From NCBI GenBank assembly GCA_910589415.1, contig OU342639.1, forward strand, positions 10,982,268 to 11,046,267: DNA of 64,000 nt, given 5' to 3'. Positions 34,445 through 46,250 of this stretch are shown piece by piece. The notes beneath the pieces are model-generated. The model was not told the origin of the DNA, did no database searches, and worked only from the letters and a program-made list of their open reading frames with translations. Source of the stretch: Malachius bipustulatus (lineage: Eukaryota > Arthropoda > Insecta > Coleoptera > Melyridae). The position numbers and the translations under genes were made by a program. Numbering within the stretch: the stretch's first letter is position 1; each line of letters begins with the position of its first letter.

Positions 34445-34925
34445 AGAAAATAACAACTCTAGTCACCCGGCGACAAAAAGAGAAATAAACAAAATCACAA
34501 ACGACATCAAAGGAAAGATAAGCGACCACTACAACCAAGTTTGGGAAGACAAACTAGAACGACTCAACACCGAAAACCTCTCCCTTTGGCGGATGGCAAA
34601 AGCAATCAAAGGAGGAGGAAACAAAGCGAGACTGCCACCCCTCGAAACCGACAACAAAATCATCCATCTCCCAGAAGAAAAAACTGAAGCCTTCGTCGAC
34701 CAATTGGAGCTGCAGGTCAAGTCCAACAAGGCGGCAAACGAAAACCTGAGTCGTATCCAAATGGTAGAAACCATAATAGAGACAAACACCAATCTCGATG
34801 ATCAGGAAGAGATCTCCTGAAGAAGCTCAAAAACAGGAAGGCACCGGGAGGGGGCAACATCACAAACCCGGCTCTGAAAAACCCAAACGAAGAAGGCTTC
34901 CGAGAAATGAATAAAGAGAAAAAGC
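34445..34925 (+). mobile_element. Jockey-like LINE fragment (linker to start of RT)
   Basis: Plus frame: KREINKITNDIKGKISDHYN, LWRMAKAIKGGGNKARLPPL, EEKTEAFVDQLELQV, ending in a stop at 34820. In a shifted frame the next block is LKKLKNRKAPGGGNITNPAL, the start of a LINE reverse transcriptase, and it stops near 34930. Roughly 150 residues survive. Neither endonuclease nor the RT catalytic core is present. Confidence 0.75.
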
Positions 34926-34929
34926 CCCT

Positions 34930-36220
34930 TTGAATTTATGGAAAAAAAATAAAAAGGCTCAAATTCGCGTGTCGGCACGCTGGAATCGTTGCGAATCTAA
35001 TTACGGAGAAAACGGCGTCCAAATATTAGATTAAACGGTAATAAAGGGGCAAATCAGTGTTTCGACCAAAGGAAACAATTTTATCGATTCTGAAAATCAA
35101 AATCACGGCCATTTTGAATTTCTGACATTACGAAGAGACTCATCCAAGCTGCGATCTGCTTGTAGAAGAATTGTGAAATATAAATTTGAACTGTCATTTT
35201 TTAGACGTCAAATTCAAAAGTATTAAAAAATGTTGTTATGGTGACATTGAAATCTTGATTGAAATATTTTTGGCGGTGTCAAAATAAAGGCACCAACCAT
35301 GTCTTCAACCCGGTGATGCAGAAAAAATTACGAAAAAATCGAGACTGTCACTAAAAAAAATTCAAATTTGAAAAATCCCAAAAAGAAACTATTTATTTTT
35401 CAACAAAAATCGTCGCGGTAACTATAAAATTCGCGATACAATTTTTTAGGGTTGTCAAAATATAGGCTCTAACACGGTCGTGAAAAAAACACGAAGAAAA
35501 ATCGAAACTGCGACGTTTTAAACGTCAAAGTCAAAACATCACGAGAAAAAATCGGCTATTTTCAATCCGTCGTAGCGCCACTATTTTTGAAATTTAAAAG
35601 CGACAAAAATTAAAAATTGACACAAAACAACTCTTCGACTACCTCGCGAAAATGATTCCCGAGTCGTGGTCCCCGAAAATTACAAATTCCGAATTTCAGC
35701 TGACTTTGTCGTATTTTGCATGAAAATCGTCAAGTTTTTGAATGGGAAAATTCAGACGTTATTGACCGTCACTTTGGCTTCATAGGTTAGGTGAAGATCG
35801 CAAAAGGTATCGGCGTATAGCTAAGAAATTGTTTTTAAAGACTGCAAAGTTTCGTCGCAATTGACGCAGCCGTCTGTCATCTATGAGCTGTCAAAGTGTA
35901 TTAAAAAAAAAATTTGGCCAATTTTCAAAAAACGTAAAAAGATACGCTGAAGAACACGGCATCGAGATTAACCCAAGAAGAAAGAAGACCCGCTAAACCG
36001 CAAAAACCCAAACCCCAACCCCCAAAAGTGACAAAGGCATCAAGTGAAACCCAAGTGACAGAAATATCGTGGTGAAGCGAAGTGAAACAACTCACAGTGC
36101 GAACACCAAGCAATTATCCAGAGAAAGCTCGAAACGCTGACCCAGAAAAAACCACCGAGTGAGGCAAAGGAGGAAGCTCCAGACCTCAGTAAGACAGCTG
36201 AAGACCCCGGATATGATCAC
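34930..36220. repeat. diverged tandem repeats (about 175-bp period) and unclear DNA
   Basis: 35265-35340 (GGCGGTGTCAAAATAAAGGC, then AAAAAATCGAGACTG) and 35445-35520 (AGGGTTGTCAAAATATAGGC, then GAAAAATCGAAACTG) are diverged copies. From 35930 to 36200 the text is rich in CCCAAA / AAGTGA and might be LINE-derived, since it leads into the LINE 3' end at 36222. Confidence 0.45.
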
Positions 36221-36221
36221 C

Positions 36222-36277
36222 TATAAGCCACAATAGACCTACGGTCGCAGTGGAGGTGTCACAATGACCCATTCACT
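36222..36277 (+). mobile_element. 3' end of the same LINE family as 18110-20065
   Basis: AGCCACAATAGACCTACGGTC, then GCAGTGG and TGTCACAATG, match the 3' UTR of the minus-strand LINE (18130-18190) with few differences over about 50 bp, here in plus orientation. The upstream coding part was not recognised. Confidence 0.55.
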
Positions 36278-36299
36278 AAAAATGTAAAATCCATTTGTT

Positions 36300-38680
36300 A
36301 GTGAACAGGGGTGAAAACTGAACACTTGCGCCCACGTAACCGCTGATGATGTCTACCGCAGTTATGGACAAAACGTTCGATGCAGATCGCCAAGGGAGAT
36401 TTCGGTTGAAGCCGGTCGTTGAAGTTTATACAGTTTTAGCGAGAGTCTAGAATCATGGGGAAATGGAAAATCTACAATTAGAGTTTTCTAATTTCTTTAT
36501 TAATTTAAGAATGTATTGGATTGAGGAGATCGTCTTGGTGTTATAAAATTTTAATTCAATCAAAAACTAATCGACACGTTTTGAAAAAAAAAGAAATTTT
36601 AGTCTAGAGGATCAAAAAGCCTTACAGAGGAGTGGTTTTTATTGACTAATTGATTTTTTTGATAATATGAATAATTTGAGATAGGTATTTACCCGTGTTT
36701 TAATAAAAAGGTTAATGCTTTGAGAAAATTTCTGTTAGTTGTTTTTTTTTTTGTACTCGAATCGACGATACAAAGAAAGAACTATTATGGACTATTATCA
36801 CAATCTAGTTATTGTGAGAAATTTTAATATGAGAGGACCCTAAATATAAGGCGCAATATGGTACATGGTGACTAATACTTGGAGCTTTTTAGGGGAATAT
36901 CTCGTCATTTTTGATGTAATAATGGGGGCCTTCTGTTGCATAATGGCTATGAATCTGCGACGACGGAAATATACATAGATAGAAAACAGCGGCGATATCG
37001 TGAGAGGTTATCGGGCTATATATAGTTTTATTATTTAAGTGAATATTCCTACCTTCTGCAGTCATAGTCCAAAAGCTTAATAAAATCGCCATCAGATTTG
37101 ATATTTTCACTTATTCATCATAAACGGCATTTAAAAACAACACGTTTACTAGATGACTTTTTACCTTTGAGGCTGAAAGGTCACTGGGGGTTAATTGTTG
37201 GAATTTATGGCTCAGAAGGGACAACTTATCCCCTAATATAGTAAAATATAACCTTTTCATAGGGCACGAGCTCTCGGCGACGATTCATGTCATCCGTAAA
37301 TTCAAACCGTTAAAAGTGTTGACCTTTCCGATAAAATCGGTTTATTATGTGTTATTCTCTCGTTTAATAAAATACTTACTCAACAAGACCTTCTCCAATT
37401 TTTCCTCTAACTAAACGACCCATTATGTTTTTTTTATTTCTAAATACCGTCGACGCGACATAACATAACATAACATAACATGTCAGCGAATGACGCGAAT
37501 TCGAATTGAGGAATTTTATCGTCACGTCAAACACTGAGTATTGGCATGTAATTAGGTAATGAGGGGAACAATTACATAATAAAGCGATCATCTGTCGGTC
37601 TGGCAGCGCAAATTAACACTCAAGAAGAGCGTGATCCAATTGCCATCCAGCTGGATTACACGCTCGAATCGGTCGGAAATCACGGATCAGATCTCTAATA
37701 TCAGGTTAGCCGAATTATCCATGTCAGCACTACATCGACATCGACATTATACAAGAATCGAATCGAAATGCATTCCGGATTGTCGTTTGAGGGTATTTGC
37801 ATCGCGGCTATTATGGGGATGAAACCAGAACGATCTCACACTCCCACTTACACCAGAAAAACGCTTGGATAAGAAAGGGGAATAAGGAATAAGATTCCTT
37901 TTTACCACAAAGATATATTCATGGATCGATTATGTATTAATTCCTATGAAACTTCTTCTGGAATTGTTTCAAGAATAACCGAGAGACTAGAGACTATAGA
38001 ACCAAATTTTTTACAAAACTCTTTTAATGTAGGTACGCTATTTAATTTAGACTTGAAACTTAGATAAATAACATTGTCACGCCTTTGTGGCGTTAAGTTT
38101 ATTTACGCATACCTTACATCAATTCTTCGAGCTAAATATCCTAGCGACCTTTTCTTAAAAGTATCGCGTGTAAATTCACGGACCCTTCGGCCAACGAGTT
38201 TTTGGTTTCATTCGAGAGTCTACGTTTTAAGTTAACTAGATTTTTGTGTTTCTTCCCAACGACAGTGAAGAATTTTCTTAAATCTCAAGCTAAAATTAAA
38301 ATGTATCGCCGATCAAACAAGAGTGTTGCCGGCAAGTTCTCTCTTTAATTCCTTAGACATTCCGGTAGCGACCAGCCTCAATATAAAATACCGCGTGACG
38401 AATTAAATTTCAAATGACGCTCTTGATAATTAACGTTAATATCTAGTGAAAACACCGTTTTCAACTGTAGCATTTCCCAGCATCACTCCACCTTCTAGCA
38501 CGTAAAATAGAAACAACTGTTTGCTATTGCAACTCCAGGTTTCTCATCCATTTGGCCACCTTAATTAAGGAAGGTAAAAAATTTAACTCCAGCATCTCCC
38601 AACTGTAAGCAAAGTTTCCTGTGACTTTCGAAAAGCTTTTATAGTAGAAAAAGAAAAATCGACATCTAATGAGACATGAA
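36300..38680. other. intronic DNA, no gene recognised
   Basis: No domain-bearing ORF. A short (AACAT)n microsatellite lies at 37459-37481. Around 38040-38420 the DNA is low-repeat. Nothing further is supported. Confidence 0.35.
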
Positions 38681-38689
38681 AGGGCTTTA

Positions 38690-39900
38690 AGCCCTTTTTC
38701 AAGCTATTTGAGATCTCTCTAGACACTCTATGTGGGTCAAACTAACAGTTCCCCAGTTAATAATGGTATGTAAGGATGGACCAGTGTCAAACAAAGCTAA
38801 GCAAAATCTTCGACAAAAGTTCTTGCAGGAAAAAATCACAAGTTCTGTTAAAAAGATCCTCAAAGCTCGAAATAACAATTCCTTTTTAAACATGAAGGGC
38901 TTTGAAAATCCTAATCCCTTAAAAAGGAATTATATAGAAATCAATAAGCCCTTTTGCAGAGGATTTGAAGCTCTCTTTGAGCTTGGCGCTTTGTCACTAT
39001 GAAGTTTCAAGTGCTGCGAAAGAGATTGAAGTCCTTTAAAAATACTTCAAACCAATTGAAAAAGCTCGTAGTCCTTTGAAAGTTTGAAAACTTAAAAAAA
39101 AATCAAACGTTTTCTAGCTCTTTGGAAGTAGAGCTATGCCTTGGAAAGCATTTCATTGTTTAAAAGCCCTCAAAAGGAGTTTAAACTCTTTTTTTTTGCA
39201 TTAGCTCTTTTATAAAGGAAGATAATTCCCCAAGACTGCCAAGCAAATGCCTTCGCAAATTTCAATTCCCTTAAAAAGGAATTGTAAAGAAAGCAATAAG
39301 CCCTTTTGCAGAGGATTTGAAGCTCTCTGTGAGCTTGAAGCTTTGTCACAATGACGCTTCAAGTGCTGCAAGATTGAAGTCCTTTAAAAATACTTCAAAC
39401 CAATTGAAAAAGCTCGTAGTCCTTTGAAAGTTTGAAAACTTAAAAAAAATTCAAACGTTTTCTAGCTCTTTGGAAGTAGATCTATGCCTTGGAAAGCATT
39501 TCATTGTTTAAAAGCCCTCAAAAGGAGTTTAATTAAACTCTTTTTTTGCATTAGCTCTTTTATAAAGGAAGACAATTCCCAAGACTGCCAAGCAAATGAC
39601 TTTGCAAATTTCAATTCCCTTAAAAAGGAATTGCAAAGAAAGCAATAAGCCCTTTTGAAGAGGATTTGAAGCTCTCTGTGAGCTTGAAGCTTTGTCACAA
39701 TGACGCTTCAAGTGCTGCAAGATTGAAGTCCTTTAAACATTTTTTTAGCTCTTTTGAAGAAGAGCTTTATGGTGCCTTGGAAAGCATTTCAATGTTTCAA
39801 AAAAAAATCCTCAAAAGGAGTTTGAACTCTTTTTTTCATTTACAATTAGAAAGCTCTTTTATAAAGGAATTCAAGTCACAGACTCCCAAGCCACCTAAGC
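38690..39900. repeat. tandem repeat with ~350-bp period, about three copies
   Basis: AGGATTTGAAGCTCTCT occurs at 38960, 39312 and 39661, spacings 352 and 349. Shared blocks: TGGAAAGCATTTCA, CCCTCAAAAGGAG, TTAGCTCTTTTATAAAGGAAG and CCCTTAAAAAGGAATT. Copies are highly similar. The unit is rich in short complementary words (AAGCCCTT, AAAAGGGCTT). ORFs such as 39666-40034 come from the repeat. Confidence 0.88.
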
Positions 39901-40424
39901 TCTCGTTTCAAAATTGGCTTCAAGTAATGGAATTGAAATTTCTAAAAGGGCTTCAAGTCCTTTATCAAGCTACGCAAGCCCTGAAGCCCTATCTAGCTCT
40001 GCATGGTCTGGTGTCGAGTGTTAGTCTTCCCTGAGGTGCACAGCAGAGTTCTCAACACCAAACAGAGGCAAATTCTCGCAGGAAAAAAAACAAATGAGTT
40101 TTAGGGGACGATGTCCCATTCTTCCAGTAGGTATCTATCCCCAGTTGATGTTGACAGACTAATCCGTTGGCTACTTTTATTAGGGATCCATTTGTATGCA
40201 CTTCAGCCATCAATACTTTAGGAGCTACAGAATTCTGGAGAAGGATCTTTCCACCGTATGTAAACCATTGCAAAAGTCCTTTTTTAGAAGCCCCCTGATC
40301 TGAATGAATTATTCTGAAAAATGAGAAATTGCCAAAATTGCTTCTTGTCTGGACGAGCAGATTTCAGGGATGGATGCTCTCTACGCCTGTAAAACTGTAA
40401 CTGTAAAAAAACTGTAAAACAGTC

Positions 40425-43400
40425 CACCTGGCATCAACGACTCAGAGCTTTTTCCGTAACATTTTTCCGTGTTTCGTAAAGACAGAAATTACTCTTCTCT
40501 GGATTGCTCGCGTGGAGGCGGGGTGCTATTGGCGGTCCAGGGTGACTATATTGTGAGTGGAATAGATCCGTCTGGTGTTTATGAATCTGTGAAATCAATT
40601 GATGTGACAGGTGTTAAGATCATGTATAATAATGTAAAGTGTATGATTTTTGTTGTGTACATTCCTCCCGATATCTTGCTTGGTGAGTATGAACTCTTTC
40701 TTGAATTAATTGGCAATTTTCTTCACGAAGACTATAAGACTTTCATCATTGGTGACTTTAATACGCCTTCGTATGAATCCGGAATTCGCTGCCAATTCGG
40801 TCGTGCACTCCAGAATTTTTGTGAGCTTAATAACTTCTGCCAGTTCAATAACACCCGCAACTCGAAGGGCCGAATTCTTGACCTGATGCTTTCAGTACAT
40901 CCTTGTAGGGTCTCGAAGTCCGAGTTTTTCCCCGTTACCGAAGATACCCACCATCCGTCACTGGCTATCGATATTGAATTCTCCCTGAGCAAATCTCATA
41001 ACTTCTCGCGTGGTGAAAAGGATGGGGAATACAATTTTAGGAGGGCTGATTTTCCTGCCCTATATGGTTCTATTGCTTCCATTGACTGGGGCTTTCTCGA
41101 TGATTGTATGGACGTTGATGAGGCCTGTAAGCGGTTTTATGATGTTCTAAGGTGCACCTTTGACAAGTGCGTTCCCAAGTACAACAGGGGACATCACCCC
41201 AGACTTCGTTATCCACCATGGTTTGGATCAGACCTTGTTAGGGCTGTCAAGGTTAAGCACAACGCTTTTAAAAGATACAAAAAGAGTAAATTCGTGGAAG
41301 ATTATGATCTTTTCAGGGTCCAGCGCTCACGAGTCAAAAGGCTTGTCTCTCTGGCATACAGTGACTTCGTGCGTTCTAGTGAGGAGGCTATTTCTAACGA
41401 TCCTACCAGAATATGGTCATATGCTAAAGTTAAAAAGTCTCATACTCATATACCGGGTGAACTCAAATTTCAAGGTGTCACGATGTCTGACCCCCAGACG
41501 ATAGTAGATGCTTTTGCTTCGTACTTTGGAGGTGTATTTGTTGATTCAGACCCATTACTTCTCGATCATGCCCCCGATTTACCGTGGGACTGCGATTGTG
41601 TTTCTGTTTCTTTCTTTTCGGATGAAGAGATACTCACGGCATTAAAGGGGTCGTCTAATAAGATGACAGCGGGTTCGGACGGTATACCAAGCTTTGTGTT
41701 AAGGGACTGTGCACAGGTCCTCGTGACTCCCTTGAGAGTGATCTTCAACTTAGTTCTTCGCAATGCTAAATTCCCCTTGCTTTGGAAGCGAGCCTCTATT
41801 GTCCCCGTTTTCAAGAAAGGAGACAACACCATGGTTCAAAACTACAGGCCCATCTCCATTTTATGCAATTTTTCAAAAACATTTGAATCTTTGGTATACA
41901 AGCGATTATATTATGCAGCAAGGGGGCGTATTGCTACCTATCAACACGGATTCGTTGCTGGGCGCTCCACGATCACCAATCTGACTTGTTTCAAACAGTT
42001 TACTTCTGAGCATGTTGATTGTGGTGGGCAGGTAGATACTATTTACACGGATTTTAGTAAAGCCTTTGATCAGATTGATCACTTCATCCTTTTGAGAAAA
42101 TTGAGCGGGTATGGTTTCTCATCCAAGCTCTTGGACTTGATTAATTCTTATCTCACAGAGCGCACACAATATGTAAGATACAACAATTTCACATCTGGTT
42201 GCTTCACTCCCACATCTGGCGTCCCTCAGGGATCAAACCTTGGGCCACTCCTGTTCCTGCTTTTCATTAATGACATAGGAAATGATATTAAATGCAACAA
42301 ACTTCTCTATGCAGATGACCTTAAGCTATATGAGTATCAATACTATCCAGGATTGTCTGGAACTTCAGCGGGATGTTGACTCTGTCGAATAATGGTGTTT
42401 AACTAATAAACTATTCTTGAATGTTGAAAAGTGCTGCTCCATGACGTTCACTAAGAAGGAATCTCCTATTGATTACTCCTACTGTGTTGGTGACCAGGTT
42501 CTGAGTCGGTCTAAATCTTTTAAGGATCTGGGTGTTCTCTTCGATCCAAAGCTGTCCTTCGGGGACCATATTGATGTCACTGTTAGGAAGGCATATAGGT
42601 CCCTGGGGTTCATTTATAGAAGCTGCCGTGAGTTCTCGAGACCGAAAACCCTTATTAATTTGTTCTGCGCCCTGGTAAGATCACATCTGGAGTATGGTTC
42701 ACTGATATGGCATCCAACATATAGAATTCATATCGATCGTTTAGAGGGAATCCAGCGGAAGTTCTTGAAGTTCTTGCTATTTCGAATTGATGGCACCTAC
42801 CCTCCAGTGGGTTATAGCCAATCGCTGATGTTGAACAGGTTCAATCTTACCTCCCTATACATAAGACGAATCGTCAACAATGTGAAATTTTTGTTCAACT
42901 TGGTTGGTGGGAATATTGATTGTCCCTGGCTTCTTGGACGAATTGATTTCCGAGTACCCACTACCACTAATCTTCGTCGCGTGCCCACCTTCGGTGTTAC
43001 TACTTGTCGAACGAATGTCCTATCGACTTCGCCTGTGGTATTAATGTGTAGCGAATTCAACGTAGTTGCTGATCGGTGTGACATCAGTGTTGACTCTTTC
43101 AGAGAGATCAAAAAACAAGTTGTTAATTGCTTTAGTGAAGAGTAACACCGAAACCTGCTGGATGGTTGAGGGTGTACAACGTAACTTGCTATAAGGTAAA
43201 GATGGGGAGGAATAGTATGCATATGAGGGGAAATTGCTCGCATTCATTATTGGTATAGCTCGAGCTCTGCTCTCTCATTGTCTACTTTGTATTGTATATT
43301 TAGTTTATCTTTAAGTTTTCTGGGTGATTTGTTAATGTATCTAGGCATACAAACTGACTTATTAGCTTATTTTAGTTTTTGATTGTGTGAATGTTTCCTG

Positions 43401-43437
43401 TTATTAGGTTTTCCCTGTACCTGTTGGAAATAAATTC

Positions 43438-43474
<37 letters not shown>
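40425..43474 (+). mobile_element. APE-type LINE (Jockey/CR1-like) ORF2, nearly intact, with (ATT)n tail
   Basis: The ORF at 40469-42379 starts inside the endonuclease (GINDSELF before a stop at about 40457, then DCSRGGGVLLAVQG, FIIGDFNTPS, THHPSLAI). It continues into the reverse transcriptase: AGSDGIPSFVLRDCAQ, NYRPISILCNF, TDFSKAFDQIDH, TSGVPQGSNLGPLLF and LLYADDLKLYEY with the YADD box. A frameshift near 42340 and a TAA near 42388 break it. The second frame (42417-43145) carries the thumb, FKDLGVLFDPKLSFGDHI and LVRSHLEYGSLIW, and the C-terminus. There is no RNase H. A 3' UTR ends in AAATAAATTCTG and then (TTA)n to 43474. The N-terminal endonuclease is missing, so it is 5'-truncated. Best preserved LINE in the window. 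Confidence 0.93.
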
Positions 43475-43475
<1 letters not shown>

Positions 43476-43549
43476 GTAAAATTGCAACAAGATGCGATTT
43501 ACCATATTCAGGAATATTTTGTTTTTGTACCAAATTCGAACCTTTTTTT

Positions 43550-43945
43550 ACCAAATTTTACCTTTTTTAGCGATAAGTTTACATCTAACTGAAATTATAA
43601 CTCCTTGAAACTTCATCATGATATTAATTGCCCTTAGGTCCCTGATTGTTTTTAATTTTTTTGTAACATAAAAATGCCTGGTTATTATAGTTTTGATTGC
43701 ATCGATGGGACTCACCATCACACATGACGTCATGTGGTGAGCTAATTCTTTCATTGGTGGGTAGATACTATTTGGGTTTATGTTTTTTTTTTTGTTATTT
43801 TTAACACGAACAAGTTAACATCCAACTCCAGTGATAGTATCTCTAACAAATAGAAAGAAATTCACCCTATAGCAGTGGTTTTGTACCAAGAACTGACCAC
43901 ATGACAACATGTGGTGAGTTCATTCTTTTATCTCAGATTTTTCAA
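43550..43945. repeat. diverged direct duplication of ~200 bp
   Basis: Copies share ACTCACCATCACACATGACG-type text followed by CATGTGGTGAGCTAATTCTTT (about 43728) and CATGTGGTGAGTTCATTCTTT (about 43908), and earlier AAGTTTACATCTAACT / AAGTTAACATCCAACT. Spacing is about 180-235 bp. Confidence 0.5.
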
Positions 43946-45635
43946 ATAGCTCGTTAACAGTTGTGCGAAACACAAAAAAATCCCTAATTTGTCTGAAAAA
44001 TTTTCACAAATGTGTATGAAATGCAATCATTTGATCAAACCAATTAAATAAAAATAAAAAAACACGAACTTTCACAGTATTTCAGAAACGATGATGCAAT
44101 TAAAGGCAGATGGTGACGGAAACTGGTGTTCTTCTTGAAGTGTTGTAAGGAATAACACCCCATATATAGGTACATAAATATAAATTGAAATATTTGAGAT
44201 ATATTACTTCCATCTACGTAGATTTCGGTCTCCCAGTTTTCGTTAGAGTGCAATGATGATAAATAATGAATACTGTTGTAGTATTAGGTATCCGGTATCA
44301 GCTGGGAGGACAGTGAAAAGGCGTATCGCCGTATCGGGGAAGACTAACCTAACTATTGTAGTCGTGGGCTATTAGCAAGGATTTATAGCAATCGCGACAC
44401 GGAGTCTGCTGGAACCGTCGCCCGTCCTAACATGCCTCAGGGATCAGAGAGCGAAAATGGAACAAATTAACACCGACACTTATTATTCCGTCCAGTAAAG
44501 TTTTATGATACGTCCAGATGGTCGGTAGAAATTACGGCATTTAACTAAAAACTTGATACTGATCTTAATAACTATACCCTTTATATCAACTGACATAAGA
44601 AGTAAATATTCAGAATCTCCATGATGGGTGTCTAGTATTCTAACATTTACAATTTCATTACGATAATGAAGTTATATCCATATCCGACATTTCTGGATAG
44701 TTTGATTGAGAATGGGAGAGGAAGTTAAACAAATAGGTCTGGACCCTCGTTCATATTTGAAGAGAAAGATAGGTATGATGTTGGTTTTGTCTATGCCACC
44801 ACCACCACCACCACAGCTACAAGCCTTGATTTTATATTCAAATAAGTGTTTACATTTGACCAACACTAAGCAAGCAATTCGTTATGTATGATAAAGCGAA
44901 CCTGTCACGTGTGAAAATCTGCCGGATGCCTCTCGGTAAAGACTGTTCGCTGCCAGTTTTCACTCCGGCGTGTTCGGCATAAACCCTGTCAACCAAATGT
45001 CAAATACAACAAAAGACCAAACCGGACAGACTGATGCTGCAAACCATCGACTTATCTGTACGAATAGAAATACTCCAATAATTCAAACAAACCGAGCATC
45101 AGTATATTGATAGTCCCTCATCCCTTAAAAAAATTTCCCCTCCCACACCTCCTATACCTAAAAAAATCCTACTTCTGTCCTGAATATTTATTGTACGCTT
45201 CGAAGAACGTAATTGCCAATTTAGATACCCCTATCTGAGCAGCTGACCAGTCGAGGAACAACTTTTCGAAACCTTTCCAGAGATCCCTGCGGGATAAAAT
45301 TCGTCTTGAATACTTTAATCTGTTTTAGTGATGTAAAAGATGTAAGAAAAAAATTGATATGGTCATGAGTCAGTAGAATTTCCTTGAAGTGCAACATCCC
45401 TCTCTACTGCAGCAGCAATAACTTGGGTAGATGTGGGTGGAAGGGTGCCCAAAATTGAAATTACCAACTTTTTGTAAATTCTTTCGTGACAACTCTACTC
45501 CAAGATGTAGAGATAATGTAGAGGACGACCCTCTTCGATGAAGCGAGCTGCCTCGAGCTAAATAACATGAAAGTTGAGTCAAGAGAAAGTTGTAGAAAGA
45601 GGAAAAATTGAGTTTCCACCTAAGAAAGACCAGAG
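43946..45635. other. intronic DNA, no gene recognised
   Basis: No supported coding gene. A (CCA)n microsatellite lies at 44796-44813. Low-repeat, less A+T-rich blocks at 44290-44460 and 44890-45060 (with CACGTG at about 44907) could be regulatory, without direct support. Confidence 0.3.
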
Positions 45636-45639
45636 TTTC

Positions 45640-46250
45640 AAGACAGATATACTCTTGGAACTACTTATCCTTACAACAAAAAAATTTGGCTTCAAGGCGA
45701 GTCAATGGACAAAGACATGCTACCGTGAGTTTCTGCCTCTCCTTGCCTAGGCAATAGTAGTAAAAAAATAAAATTATACGAGCTGGCGTTATGACGCAGA
45801 CACCTGCAAAATATTCTATCTCTCTTTCATTTAGAAATGGGATGATAAAATGGGAAAAAAAGAAAAAAAGAGGAAAAAACCTCCACCCATGCAAAGAAGA
45901 CGAAAATTTCAAGAAAGATACTCTTGGCACTCCTTATATTTACAACAACGGGAACATTCGTCACCCCCAAGCAGTTACTTGGACAATAATTAGTCATTAC
46001 TTCAACCGCCTGGGTTTCCAGCGAGGAAACGACAAGGGACCTGAGACAAGGAATAAAAACAGTCCTGGAGCGAAATATTTTGCCTGATCTGCGAGAATTG
46101 GCCTCTTGGCACTCCTTATCTTTGCAACAACTCCTTGGACTCCTAGGGAAAAACTTCTTGGACAATCCAGCCTGTTCAAAGTGAGTCAAGGGACAAAGAC
46201 ACGCCACCGAGAGTTCATAAATATTTTGCCTCTCTTTAGTAAGCAAAATA
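45640..46250. repeat. diverged, shuffled direct repeats
   Basis: A block TACTCTTGG(A/C)ACT-CCTTAT, then TACAAC, occurs at about 45648, 45919 and 46102 (the last lacking the first bases). A block GAGTCAA(T/G)GGACAAAGACA(T/C)GC occurs at about 45698 and 46185. Small ORFs here overlap both strands and show no domain. Confidence 0.55.

Noticed and set aside
42812..43243. Minus-strand ORF of 143 codons
   Set aside because: Antisense of the LINE C-terminal frame.
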